A stretch of 64,000 nucleotides of DNA from Algibacter lectus (GTDB lineage Bacteria; Bacteroidota; Bacteroidia; Flavobacteriales; Flavobacteriaceae). The notes under the pieces are model-generated. The model was not told the origin of the DNA and did not search any database. It was given only the letters and a program-made list of their open reading frames with translations. The stretch is from positions 310,001 through 374,000 of the forward strand of contig NZ_FOLN01000001.1 of the NCBI RefSeq assembly GCF_900112395.1, in the 5' to 3' direction. Below are positions 10,001-18,462 of the stretch, piece after piece. Both the position numbers and the translations under genes were made by a program. Within the stretch, counting starts at the first letter, position 1. Each line of letters begins with the position of its first letter.

Positions 10001-10600
10001 TTATTTTGTAGAATGGTGTTTTTTCGCAACAACATGAAAAACATGCCAAAACTTTTCTTTACCTGATAAGGTCTTGCCATTTTTTGCAGTTTCCTCGAAA
10101 TATAATAATTCAAAACCTTCAAATAGCTTTTTTACGGTTTGCAGATTGTGGAAGGTCATATCGCTATTAGAACTCCATGAATCTTTTGATCCAAAAAAGT
10201 GCCCACAAAAAAACCCTTCGGGGCTGATGCAATTGATGATATTAAGCCAAAGTTTTTCAAATTGATGCGGATGACAAAAAGGCAAGGAAAAAGAAGCGTT
10301 GACCAAATCAGCAGAAGGGAGTTCGTCTAAACTTTCAAAAGAAGAATTTTGAAAATTTAACCGTACCATATCTTTAGGGCTTATCTGTTTTTGTAGAAGC
10401 AGTTGAGCGTTTGAATCTTTGTCTATTGCCAATACGTCAAAGCCTTTCTCTAACATTGCAAAAGTATCTATACCATTACCACACCCCAAATCAATGGCCT
10501 TAAACTTATCTTTACTAGATATCAGGTTTAAAGTTTGGCTCAATGTATAAGCAGGAGGGTGTTTTTCTTTCTTTATTTTATCATAATGCGCTTTCCACAT
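10001..10600 (-). CDS. Class I SAM-dependent methyltransferase
   Basis: 199 aa. Motif I AIDLGCGNGIDT (about 36-47) forms the S-adenosylmethionine site and the acidic strand end VLAIDKDS follows; ADLVNASFSLPF is motif IV-like. The length and NASFSLPF resemble TehB-like methyltransferases, but the substrate is not clear. Stand-alone gene on the minus strand, convergent with the MATE gene and divergent from the next locus. Confidence 0.85.
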   Translation of the reverse strand: MWKAHYDKIKKEKHPPAYTLSQTLNLISSKDKFKAIDLGCGNGIDTFAMLEKGFDVLAIDKDSNAQLLLQKQISPKDMVRLNFQNSSFESLDELPSADLVNASFSLPFCHPHQFEKLWLNIINCISPEGFFCGHFFGSKDSWSSNSDMTFHNLQTVKKLFEGFELLYFEETAKNGKTLSGKEKFWHVFHVVAKKHHSTK

Positions 10601-10962
10601 CTTACAACTCTTTGAATAAGAAACAAAGGTAACGAAGTAATCCTTTTCAAGGTAATAAATGAACTGTTCTATAACATTGCATTTTGAATTTTAATTTTTA
10701 GATGCTCTAAAATATTCACCCCTTATTTATAACCCCAAAATTATCTATAGTTGATTTCCGAAGAAACTCCTCATATAACGCTATGTAAACCAAATTAATA
10801 GTAGTTTTCTTTAGGTGTTTCCAATTGCTTTATCATCTATCATTCGACTCATTTACTTCTATTGCTTTGGTATTAAACTCAACAAAATCTCCAATTGTAT
10901 TAAAGCAAGTATTAATAGCTTTTATTCAAATTATATTAACATAATTTTTCAGTTTATTTTAG
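10601..10962. other. Intergenic region, no gene seen
   Basis: About 360 AT-rich bases between two divergent genes. No reading frame worth calling on either strand. The right edge carries the promoter listed next. Confidence 0.6.
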
Positions 10963-10970
10963 TAAATTTG
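10963..10970 (+). promoter_or_regulatory. -7 promoter box (TAAATTTG) of the small metal-locus protein
   Basis: TAAATTTG matches the Bacteroidota TAnnTTTG -7 consensus exactly. It lies only 5 bases before the ATG at 10976, so the transcript would be almost leaderless. No clear TTG -33 element was seen 17-23 bases upstream. Confidence 0.45.
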
Positions 10971-10975
10971 TCTTA

Positions 10976-11284
10976 ATGAAATCAAGTCGCATTAAGAATA
11001 GTATTACTTATTTGCTCCTTGTCTTTTTTCTTACAATGAAAATGGCAGGGCTTCATGCCCTGTTACATATAGATGATAAAGATCATGCTCCGCATTGTGT
11101 CATTTGCGACCATACCACCGCGAATAACTTAACTCCAGCAATTACTTCTAGTCTAGAAGATTTCACAATTGAAATTCTTGAATTTACTGCTCTAAGAGAA
11201 AGTATTAAAACCTACGACTTTATTGCCTTAAACAACCTTGCTTCTAGCCAACTTTTTTCTCGCCCCCCTCCTTCTTTACTATAA
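10976..11284 (+). CDS. Small His/Cys-rich membrane protein
   Basis: 102 aa. An N-terminal hydrophobic segment (YLLLVFFLTMKMAGLHALLH) is followed by HIDDKDHAPHCVICDH, a cluster of His, Asp and a C-x-x-C pair that could bind a transition metal. The C-terminus is neutral and ends in PPPSLL. Small proteins of this shape often sit beside metal-responsive TonB receptor genes in Flavobacteriaceae; that is general knowledge. Here it heads a locus with a dead COG0523 GTPase fragment, a zinc-type alkaline phosphatase and an outer-membrane receptor. Function unknown. Confidence 0.6.
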   Translation: MKSSRIKNSITYLLLVFFLTMKMAGLHALLHIDDKDHAPHCVICDHTTANNLTPAITSSLEDFTIEILEFTALRESIKTYDFIALNNLASSQLFSRPPPSLL

Positions 11285-11651
11285 GTTTCCTTTTCAATTT
11301 TAATAGGTAAAGAAAAAGTTACATTCCATATTTTTTTACTTTGTATAAGTCTTTAAGAGGGTAATCTACCTCATTAAGGATGAAATTTGCGATTTATAAT
11401 AATATCGGATTTTAATAACTTATATGTTCATAATTGTACTTCTACATATCATGGACACGGGATTCAATTAACATTTTAAATTTTCTAAAAACAGAGCCTC
11501 TTTCATGGCTTATTATAGAAATAATCCCGCATGGACTTTTGTACTTCAAAAAGCCTTACATCTCTTTATTTTTTGCTTTTGATTTAAAATACATATTGTC
11601 AATACAAAGCCGTAGACATAATGTTTACGGCATAAATAATAAACAGAATAA
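11285..11651. other. Intergenic region with imperfect palindrome
   Basis: About 370 bases without a convincing gene; a 73-aa plus-strand frame at 11434-11655 has no recognisable features. At 11609-11631 lies a near-perfect palindrome (GCCGTAGAC, 5-base centre, GTTTACGGC; 8 of 9 pairs) that could be an operator or RNA hairpin. Confidence 0.5.
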
Positions 11652-11744
11652 ATAAAAAAACTGCTCGTAACCGCTTTAAGCGGTATCTTAGGTGCTGGAT
11701 AAACCACCTTACTAAACCATATACTGCACAACAAAAAAGGACAA
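11652..11744 (+). pseudogene. Remnant of a COG0523 (CobW/YciC-like) GTPase N-terminus
   Basis: Translating + from 11655 gives KKLLVTALSGILGAG, then a TAA stop at 11700-11702, then TTLLNHILHNKKG. COG0523 G3E GTPases begin almost exactly this way (MKKLPVTVLSGFLGAGKTT, then LLNHIL), so the stop replaces the Walker A lysine codon (AAA to TAA). The expected initiator position reads ATA. Similarity ends near 11744, so only about 30 codons survive. These GTPases are metal chaperones, often for zinc. The fragment lies 35 bases before the alkaline phosphatase gene and suggests the locus was once zinc-linked. Confidence 0.72.
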
Positions 11745-11779
11745 CTTATTAATTAAAAAACTTATAACACAAGATTAAA

Positions 11780-13195
11780 ATGAACAGAAGAAAATTTTTT
11801 AAAAACGGATCGTTACTCACCCTAGGAACAACTCTATTGCATCCTTTCAGTAGTATTGCCAATACTATTCAATATGATATTGAAGATAAGAACAAAAAAG
11901 CAAAGAACATTATCATTATTGTCAGTGACGGAATGAGTACTGGTACCTTGAACATGACCGATCTTTACCTTTCACGAAAGACAGGCAAATGCTCTAACTG
12001 GTTACAACTGTACAAAGACAATAGAGTAAACAGAGCTTTAATGGATATGGCTTCCGCAAGTTCCATTGTCACAGACTCTGCCGCAGCAAGCTCCTCCTGG
12101 GGAGGAGGAGTGCGTATTAATAATGGCTCATTGAATGTAAGTGAAAATGGAAAAGAACATCTTCCTATTTGGCAAAAATTCAAACAAGCAGGCAAAAAGG
12201 CGGGTTGCGTTACTACCGTTCCCATCACACATGCCACTCCAGCTGGTTTTTGTATAAACTCCAAATCCAGAAATACTCAAGAAGAAATAGCTGAAAAGTA
12301 TTTAGTGCAAAAATTTGATGTCATGATGGGTGGTGGGAATAATTACTTTTCTCCGGAAAAGAGAAAAGATAAAAAGGATATGTACAAAGCGTTTACATCA
12401 AACGGATATGAAGTCGTCAAGACAAGAAACGACATGTTTTCCGCTTCAATTGACAAACCCATTTTAGGTGTATTTGAAGATAATGGGCTTCCTTATTCGA
12501 TAGATAGAGAAAATAACAAAGAATTACTTCAAAAAGTTCCCTCGCTTGCTGAAATGACCCAAAAAGCGATTGAAGCTATGAAAGACCACTCTATGGGTTT
12601 TGTGTTACAAGTAGAGGCAGGAAAAGTGGATTGGGCTGCACATGGTAACGATATAGCAGGTCTTATTTATGATCAAGTAGCTCATGACGAAGCTATACAA
12701 GTAGCCATGGATTTTGCAGATCAAGATGGGCAAACACTAGTCATAATTACTACGGATCATGGCAATGCGAACCCAGGTGTTATTTATGGAAAAAAGGCAA
12801 ATGATAATTATGATTCCATTCAGAGATATAGACATACTAATGAATGGGTTTTAAATGGAATTGGGAAAGAAACGTCCTTATCCCAAATAAAAGAAAGGGT
12901 ACACTTTGCCAATAATTTTTCACTTACGGATGAAGAATGCAAGCAGTTATCAAGCTATTATACCGATCTACAAACAGAAAAGGGTCTTTATAACCCGAAG
13001 CACCTTCCATTTAATATTTTGGCTAAAATCCAGCAACAATATAATTCAGTGGGTTGGATAAGTATGCAACATTCTGCCGATTATGTCGAATTGGCTCTAT
13101 ACGGCCCTGGAAGTTATCTCTTAAAACCCTTCATTAAAAATACCGATTTACATTACCTCATGCTAGAAGCAGCTGAAGTCGAAAACAAATTTTAA
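11780..13195 (+). CDS. Alkaline phosphatase, Tat-exported
   Basis: 471 aa. The N-terminus MNRRKFFKNGSLLTLG is a twin-arginine signal, so the enzyme folds in the cytoplasm and acts in the periplasm or outside. The phosphatase core is clear: metal Asp in IIIIVSDGM (Asp50), nucleophile Ser100 in VTDSAAAS, metal ligands in VDWAAHGND and TTDHGNANPG, and the last His in QHSADYVELALYGPG. It hydrolyses phosphate monoesters and normally needs two Zn and one Mg. It starts 35 bases after the COG0523 remnant, with the receptor gene 18 bases downstream, probably as one transcript. Length fits the PhoA-type family. Confidence 0.9.
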   Translation: MNRRKFFKNGSLLTLGTTLLHPFSSIANTIQYDIEDKNKKAKNIIIIVSDGMSTGTLNMTDLYLSRKTGKCSNWLQLYKDNRVNRALMDMASASSIVTDSAAASSSWGGGVRINNGSLNVSENGKEHLPIWQKFKQAGKKAGCVTTVPITHATPAGFCINSKSRNTQEEIAEKYLVQKFDVMMGGGNNYFSPEKRKDKKDMYKAFTSNGYEVVKTRNDMFSASIDKPILGVFEDNGLPYSIDRENNKELLQKVPSLAEMTQKAIEAMKDHSMGFVLQVEAGKVDWAAHGNDIAGLIYDQVAHDEAIQVAMDFADQDGQTLVIITTDHGNANPGVIYGKKANDNYDSIQRYRHTNEWVLNGIGKETSLSQIKERVHFANNFSLTDEECKQLSSYYTDLQTEKGLYNPKHLPFNILAKIQQQYNSVGWISMQHSADYVELALYGPGSYLLKPFIKNTDLHYLMLEAAEVENKF

Positions 13196-13213
13196 AAACA
13201 TTCAACTATAATT

Positions 13214-15580
13214 ATGACATCTCATATCAATATATCCCTTTTGTACTTTTTAGGATTTTTTCCTTGTTTTATTTTTTCACAGGAATTAGAAGTCCAAGGA
13301 GTAGTTACCGATATCGAAAACCAAACTTTGCCTGGTGTAACTATTTTAATAAAAGGAACCAATCAAGGAACGCTTACTGATGTAGACGGTAGATATTCTA
13401 TAAAAACCTTTACAGGGAGTGTATTGGTGTTTTCTTATATGGGAATGACAACTGAAGAGAAAGAGGTAAAAGGCCAAACAAAATTAAATATAACACTGAA
13501 GGAAGACCCCCAATCATTGGACGAAGTGGTTCTTACTTTTAAAGAACCACTTGTTGAGGCCGATAAAGGAAAACTAACTTTCAATCTTAAAAATTCGGCA
13601 CTAACAACAGGACAAACAGCTCTTGATATGCTTAAAAAATTACCAGGTATAAGCGTGGGTCAAAACGATAATATCTTATTTAGGGGAGCATCCGGTATCA
13701 ATGTAATGATTGACGGAAAAATGACCTATTTATCTGGAAGTCAGTTAGCCAACTTGCTGAAAGGAATGAGTGCAGAAGATATTAATAAGATAGAGCTAAT
13801 CACATCACCTACAGCTGAATTTGATGCAGCTGGTAATACAGGAATTATCAATATTATACCTATAAAAAACATAAAAAAAGGTTATGCCGTAGATTTACGT
13901 ACCGCTGTTTCAAAAGGAAAATATTGGATGACCAACGAAAATATATCGGCAAGCCTTCGTACCAAAAAAATAAATCTGTACGGTTCCTTTGACTACAATA
14001 CACCACACAGGTTTACTCAAAATAATAGTGGAAATACTATTAATGAAGAAGAAAACACCTTTCAACTCAACCGTGAAAATGAAAAAACTTTTAAAATTAA
14101 ATACTATACTTGGCGGCTTGGAACCGAGTGGCAATTTTCACCAAAACACAATATAGGAATAAGCTATCACGGTTATATTGACGATTTTAAAGGTTTCAAT
14201 AATTCTACAGTAAACAAGGTTGATAATTCGGGGGAGTTACAATCTTTTATCCTTTCAGATAACAATATTATCGAGCCTTATCACTACGACGCGATAAGCA
14301 TGCGTTATACATTTGATATAGATTCTCTGGGTAAAAAAATAACTGCCCATGCCAATTATACATCTTACCGTAATTATTCGGATGGGTTACTGAAAACCGA
14401 TAATTTTGATGCAAACCAAAACAAACAAAACACAGAGGTACTTAAGTCGCACCAACCCGGATCCGTCGAAATTATTTCTGCTCAAGCTGATGCACATTTA
14501 CCCTTTAAAAAGTATTCCATTAAAACAGGTATTAAATATGCCGAAGTAGAAAATGATAATCAATACCGTTTTGATTCGTTGCAGTCGGGAAATTTTGTCG
14601 AAATAGAAGATTTAAGTAATCATTTTAAATATAAAGAACGTATTGCCGCAGCTTATTTGTCGGGTTCAAAAAAAATCAATAAAACTACAATTGATGCTGG
14701 CTTACGTTTGGAATATACCCGTGCTGAAGGTTACACCGTAAAACAGGACATTGTCAACGAATGGCAATATACTAAGCTGTTCCCCTCTCTCTCTATAGGG
14801 CAAATCATAAATGAAGACAACAGAATGGATTTTTCGCTCAGCAGACGTATCAACCGTCCGTCCTATGCTGATCTAAATCCGGTACGGTGGTATAGTGACC
14901 AATATTTCTATTATTCTGGAAATCCTGATTTAATTCCTGAATTGGCTTGGATTTACTCTCTTAACTATAGTCTAAAAAACAAATATATTTTTTCTGCTAT
15001 TTATAACCGAAGCCTCAATTTCATAAATCGAAAGCTGTCAATAGATGATAATGGGATAACCATTAAAAGTCAAAGCGATAATTTTGGCAATCGTCATCGT
15101 TTTGATTTTACAGTATCAACACCGTTTAAAGTATTCCCTTTTTGGGATATACTTTTCTTTTCGGACATCAGTTACACCACGTACCCCATATCAGAGTTTT
15201 CAGGTGAAAAACAGCTATCAAAATGGGCAACAACACTCATGCTACAACAGGATATTTCTTTGCCAAAAGAATATAAAATCAATCTTTCCGCCCATTGGTT
15301 TTCCTCTGAGCTACTTGGCATCTATAGTTCGCAACCTACAGGTTATGTTGATTTCGGAATTAAAAAAACATTCTTCAAAAAGAAACTAGTCACTCAGCTA
15401 ACCATAAGCGACATTTTCAATACCAATCGTTATAAGGCGCATTCGCTAAGTGAGATTATCGATTATAGCTACGACGACAAACCTGATTCGAGAAGAGTTG
15501 GATTCACTTTACTTTATCATTTAGGAGGGAATCTTGTAAAAGAAAAAAATGGTAAAACAGATGAACAAAAACGATTATGA
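13214..15580 (+). CDS. TonB-receptor-like outer membrane beta-barrel protein
   Basis: 788 aa. Signal peptide (ISLLYFLGFFPCFIFSQ), CarboxypepD_reg-like domain (about 25-110, GVVTDIENQTLPGVTILIKG ... DVDGRYSI), plug-like domain (TALDMLKKLPGISVGQNDN, INKIELITSPTAEFDAAGNTGIINI), then a barrel of the OMP_b-brl_3 type. Such proteins are TonB-linked importers of unidentified substrates. It directly follows the alkaline phosphatase, so the pair may release and take up a phosphorylated or metal-bound ligand; that link is inferred. The C-terminus ends in a polar tail after YHLGGNLV rather than the usual terminal Phe. Confidence 0.85.
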   Translation: MTSHINISLLYFLGFFPCFIFSQELEVQGVVTDIENQTLPGVTILIKGTNQGTLTDVDGRYSIKTFTGSVLVFSYMGMTTEEKEVKGQTKLNITLKEDPQSLDEVVLTFKEPLVEADKGKLTFNLKNSALTTGQTALDMLKKLPGISVGQNDNILFRGASGINVMIDGKMTYLSGSQLANLLKGMSAEDINKIELITSPTAEFDAAGNTGIINIIPIKNIKKGYAVDLRTAVSKGKYWMTNENISASLRTKKINLYGSFDYNTPHRFTQNNSGNTINEEENTFQLNRENEKTFKIKYYTWRLGTEWQFSPKHNIGISYHGYIDDFKGFNNSTVNKVDNSGELQSFILSDNNIIEPYHYDAISMRYTFDIDSLGKKITAHANYTSYRNYSDGLLKTDNFDANQNKQNTEVLKSHQPGSVEIISAQADAHLPFKKYSIKTGIKYAEVENDNQYRFDSLQSGNFVEIEDLSNHFKYKERIAAAYLSGSKKINKTTIDAGLRLEYTRAEGYTVKQDIVNEWQYTKLFPSLSIGQIINEDNRMDFSLSRRINRPSYADLNPVRWYSDQYFYYSGNPDLIPELAWIYSLNYSLKNKYIFSAIYNRSLNFINRKLSIDDNGITIKSQSDNFGNRHRFDFTVSTPFKVFPFWDILFFSDISYTTYPISEFSGEKQLSKWATTLMLQQDISLPKEYKINLSAHWFSSELLGIYSSQPTGYVDFGIKKTFFKKKLVTQLTISDIFNTNRYKAHSLSEIIDYSYDDKPDSRRVGFTLLYHLGGNLVKEKNGKTDEQKRL

Positions 15581-15999
15581 TTTTTTTGAAGCTTAAACCG
15601 TATGTACTTATCTATGTTAATGAATTTATTATAAAAATGTTTAAAAAAATTTGAATGAGATAGAAGAAATATTGAAAACACAACCCTTTATATTTAATGC
15701 GACAGCCCCCTAATCCAGTTAAGCGAAGGTTTTTTTGGAACGCTACCTAAAATTAATTGGTGTATTTAACCCCACCTTTAAATAAACTCTCGAAAAGCGC
15801 TTCTGTAGAGTTTAACTTTTTTATTAACCTGATTAAATAGTCCTTTTAGCAGAGTACATAATTTAGTAATTAAACAAACAACAACTTAGCAAAGATATGC
15901 TTATAAGAACTTAGCTCTTAAAGCTCAAATCCGAGTTCCCCGAGAACATAATTGTTAAAGCCCCTTGTTCATAGACCTTCTCTAAGAATAGGATAAAAT
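15581..15999. other. Intergenic region, no gene seen
   Basis: About 420 AT-rich bases between the receptor gene and the element junction. No convincing frame, RNA or repeat was found. Confidence 0.5.
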
Positions 16000-16021
16000 T
16001 AGGACACGTAATAGGACACGT
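16000..16021. repeat. Terminal direct repeat of an older integrated element
   Basis: TAGGACACGT occurs twice with a 12-bp period (16000-16009, 16012-16021). The TGTGAACC pairs at the ends of the element to the right have the same 12-bp period, so this looks like the surviving end of another element at the same attachment site. Confidence 0.45.
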
Positions 16022-16075
16022 TTATAGTGAAATTTAGTGCGTTTTGGGTCGTTTTATAGTAGTTTTTAAAAATAC

Positions 16076-16108
16076 AAAACCCTGTAAATTAATTATTTAC
16101 AGGGTTTT
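16076..16108 (-). terminator. Hairpin next to tRNA-Pro 3' fragment (left junction)
   Basis: Perfect 14-bp stem AAAACCCTGTAAAT / ATTTACAGGGTTTT with a 5-base loop. Read on the minus strand it follows the tRNA 3'-end fragment and ends in TTTT, as a tRNA terminator would. A close relative sits at the right junction (41769-41802). Confidence 0.65.
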
Positions 16109-16118
16109 ACAAAGTAAT

Positions 16119-16130
16119 AGTCGGGGTGGC
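16119..16130. repeat. Left attachment core (attL), tRNA-Pro 3'-end fragment
   Basis: AGTCGGGGTGGC, identical to 41825-41836. Its reverse complement with the next bases (ATCCTGCCACCCCGACT) reads like the T-arm plus acceptor end of a Bacteroidota tRNA-Pro, a usual integration target. The tRNA sequence stops after AGGAT, so this is only a fragment. Confidence 0.7.
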
Positions 16131-16192
16131 AGGATGATAACTAAACCGCCACTATGGAGTAAAATCAATACTTTACGAAATAGACTAAAACA

Positions 16193-16213
16193 GTGTGAAC
16201 CGAATTGTGAACC
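16193..16213. repeat. Inner terminal repeat, left end
   Basis: Two TGTGAACC copies with a 12-bp period; the 21-bp block is identical to 41702-41722. Probably integrase arm-type or excision-factor binding sites. Confidence 0.6.
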
Positions 16214-16313
16214 TATTGGTTAGATTGAAATAGTATTTTTTATCTGAACGTCTCTATACAAATTTACGATTTTAACTCCATTAAAACCAGTCAATTTACA
16301 TCAAATGTTATGA

Positions 16314-16511
16314 TTAATCTATCAAATACCTGTTGACTATTTCTTCTTCAATACCACTATATTCTGCGAATTCTTTAATTGTGATAAACTGATAGGATTC
16401 TTTTCCAAAGAAGTTTTTAATGTCTTGTAAAAGCTTACGCCCATAACGTTCACTACGTCCTGTGATACGCTGAATGTCTTTTGGATATATACAAGCTCTC
16501 TTTTGATTCAT
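16314..16511 (-). CDS. Small HTH-like hypothetical protein
   Basis: 65 aa, basic. The segment YPKDIQRITGRSERYGRKLLQDIKNFFGKE reads as a helix-turn-helix (IQRITGRS-x-x-YGRKLL), and EFAEYSGIEEEIVNRYL as a closing helix. No signal or membrane segment. It is the first gene inside the left end of the element, where regulators or excision factors are common; an excisionase role is possible but unproven. Confidence 0.6.
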   Translation of the reverse strand: MNQKRACIYPKDIQRITGRSERYGRKLLQDIKNFFGKESYQFITIKEFAEYSGIEEEIVNRYLID

Positions 16512-16736
16512 GATACTCTATGTATGCTTTATCTATACATTAAACATACTTTATTATTTAATGATGGTGATGATGATGATGATGCGTTGTTAAAATGTTG
16601 ACAACACGATGGTGTTATCAATATTTTAATGACGTTTTTGGTTGTATCGGAATGAATGTCCAAAAACGGAATACGATTTTTTATTACAAGCTATAAAGTT
16701 ACGTGATTTGAAATATTAATCAAAAAACAAATTATT

Positions 16737-17492
16737 ATGGCAAAACAAACTGGAATTATTAAACTAAAAGGAACTATAGGTGGTATTTCCTTTTATAAAA
16801 CATCAGACGGACATCTAGCGCGCGAAAAAGGCGGTGTGGATGCCAGTCGTATTGCGAATGATCCTGCATTTCAAAGAACGCGTGAAAATGGATCTGAATT
16901 TGGACGTGCCGGTAAAGGTGGTAAGGTATTACGAAATGCTATTCGTGTGCTTTTGCAAAATGCAAAAGATAAACGAGTAGTGAGCAGATTAACAAAAGAT
17001 CTTTTAGCTATTGTTAAAACAGACGCTACTAATGAAAGAGGATTGAGAACTGTGCAAGATGGAAATTTGAGCTTACTAGATAGCTTTGAATTCAATTTGA
17101 ATGGTAAGCTAGGTGCAACTTTATTTGCTGCATACACAAAAGCTTATGATAGAGTTTCTGGAGATGCAACGCTAAATATTGCTGCTTTTTCTCCTGTAGT
17201 TAGAATTGCTGCACCAACTGGAACAACCCACTTTAAAGTGGTAATGGGAGCTTCTGAATTGGATTTTGCAAATGAAACCTCAACATTTGAGAATGATGAG
17301 ACAGCTGTTTTACCATATTCTACAGCTGATACTGCTCCAATAGCCTTAACTGTTTCATTAACTGCTAACTCAATATTACCTGTAGTCCAAATATTAGGTA
17401 TTGAGTTTTATCAGGAAGTAAATGGACAAATGTATGTACTAAAAAATGGTACTCATAATGCTTTGTCTATTGTTACTATTGACACTCCATAA
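16737..17492 (+). CDS. Conserved Bacteroidota protein of unknown function
   Basis: 251 aa. The N-terminus MAKQTGIIKLKGTIGGISFYK plus a basic, Gly-rich segment (GRAGKGGKVLRNAIR) is a pattern I recognise from Bacteroidota proteins of unknown function, possibly DUF6266. Residues 70-250 are a helical stretch then beta-rich (FSPVVRIAAPTGTTHFKVVMGA; VQILGIEFYQEVNG). No signal peptide. The next gene starts 2 bases after its stop, so it heads the four-gene cassette to 18315. Confidence 0.65.
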   Translation: MAKQTGIIKLKGTIGGISFYKTSDGHLAREKGGVDASRIANDPAFQRTRENGSEFGRAGKGGKVLRNAIRVLLQNAKDKRVVSRLTKDLLAIVKTDATNERGLRTVQDGNLSLLDSFEFNLNGKLGATLFAAYTKAYDRVSGDATLNIAAFSPVVRIAAPTGTTHFKVVMGASELDFANETSTFENDETAVLPYSTADTAPIALTVSLTANSILPVVQILGIEFYQEVNGQMYVLKNGTHNALSIVTIDTP

Positions 17493-17494
17493 TT

Positions 17495-17917
17495 ATGGAA
17501 TTGACACTTTACAGAGCGTATTTTAAAGAGGGTACCAATGGCACCCTCTTTTGCTCTGAAAAATTTCTTTGTCACACTATTGAGCTACCCTGGCAAAATA
17601 ACAAAAGGAATATTTCTTGTATTCCTGAAGGGCAGTATCAAATTGAGCCTCGCTTTTCTAAACGATTTAAACATCATTTGATTTTAAAAGCTGTAAAAGG
17701 TAGAAGCTATATTTTATTTCATCCTGCAAACAATGCCTTAAAAGATTTAGAAGGTTGCATTGCTCCAGTAACTTATTTAAGCGGTATTGGCAAAGGCATT
17801 TATTCAAAAGATGCGATGCAAAAATTATTGTCTTTGGTGTATCAGGCTAAAGACCGAAAAGAAATCATTTTATTAACTATTAAATCACAAAACCATGAAC
17901 ATTTTAGAACGTTATAA
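17495..17917 (+). CDS. DUF5675 family protein
   Basis: 140 aa. The pattern LTLYRAYFKEGTNGTLF, CHTIELPWQNN, RNISCIPEGQYQIEPR and YILFHPANNALKDLEGCIAP, with Ser/Gly-rich KGIYSKDAM near the end, matches DUF5675, a family often found in phage and phage-like clusters. A wall-active role has been suggested by context only. Overlaps the next gene by 23 bases, forming one cassette with the neighbouring small membrane proteins. Confidence 0.8.
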   Translation: MELTLYRAYFKEGTNGTLFCSEKFLCHTIELPWQNNKRNISCIPEGQYQIEPRFSKRFKHHLILKAVKGRSYILFHPANNALKDLEGCIAPVTYLSGIGKGIYSKDAMQKLLSLVYQAKDRKEIILLTIKSQNHEHFRTL

Positions 17918-18143
17918 AAAACCAACTCCAAAGTTTTTCAAAACTTTACGAAATATAGGTATTGCTTTAGCCACAGCTGGTGGTGCAATTATTGCAGCTC
18001 CTATTACAATACCTGCTCTTTTTGTTACTATTGCAACTTATATGACTGTTGCTGGTACAGTTGTAACCGCAGTTAGTCAGGCAGTTGTAAAAAGTGAAGA
18101 CACATCAGAAACTAAAGCCAATGCAACTGACGATAGATCATAA
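17895..18143 (+). CDS. Small hydrophobic (holin-like) membrane protein
   Basis: 82 aa. Basic N-terminus (NILERYKKPTPKFFKTLRNI), then two adjacent hydrophobic segments (GIALATAGGAIIAAPITIPALFV and TIATYMTVAGTVVTAVSQAVV), then a short acidic tail. Size and layout resemble holins, but no family is recognised. It overlaps DUF5675 upstream and the next membrane protein downstream. Confidence 0.65.
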   Translation: MNILERYKKPTPKFFKTLRNIGIALATAGGAIIAAPITIPALFVTIATYMTVAGTVVTAVSQAVVKSEDTSETKANATDDRS

Positions 18144-18315
18144 TACTAAATCTGCCGTTATTGGTGGCACTTTCTTTTCATCAATAGCGAATATTGGTGT
18201 TGAAGACCTTATTACAACAATTGTTTTGGCTATTATTGGTGCTGTTGTGAGTTTTGTTGTTTCAGTTGTTTTAAAACATTTGTTTCAAAAGTTTAAAACC
18301 AAATCGAAAAAGTAA
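18121..18315 (+). CDS. Small single-helix membrane protein
   Basis: 64 aa from the ATG at 18121; an upstream ATG at 18094 is possible but deepens the overlap with the previous gene. One long helix (DLITTIVLAIIGAVVSFVVSVVLKHLF) and a basic tail (KFKTKSKK). It overlaps the previous stop by 23 bases. A terminator hairpin follows at 18374, so the cassette ends here. Confidence 0.6.
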   Translation: MQLTIDHNTKSAVIGGTFFSSIANIGVEDLITTIVLAIIGAVVSFVVSVVLKHLFQKFKTKSKK

Positions 18316-18373
18316 ATTAGAAACTACTAACCCAACAACATTAATTTTTTTTAGAAACTAAAAACTAAAAAAG

Positions 18374-18431
18374 GGAAAGAGAAAGCAGAGAACACCAAGC
18401 ACGCTAGTGCTTATCTTTGTTTTCTCTTTCC
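18374..18431 (+). terminator. Terminator of the 16737-18315 cassette
   Basis: Outer stem GGAAAGAGAAA / TTTCTCTTTCC enclosing a second stem AAGCAC-GCTA-GTGCTT (18397-18412), followed by TTTTT. A bidirectional-looking, strong rho-independent terminator. Confidence 0.8.
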
Positions 18432-18462
18432 TTTTTAATATTATAATTCAGATACTATTGAA

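Noticed and set aside
11434-11655. 73-aa plus-strand frame upstream of the alkaline phosphatase
   Set aside because: No domain, odd composition, and it ends at the COG0523 remnant in another frame.
16119-16140. Complete tRNA-Pro gene
   Set aside because: Only the 3' ~17 bases are present; the D and anticodon arms are missing.
16560-16590. GAT/ATG trinucleotide run (Met-rich or poly-His if translated)
   Set aside because: No start codon gives a stable frame on the minus strand and the plus frame is ten codons; treated as simple repeat.
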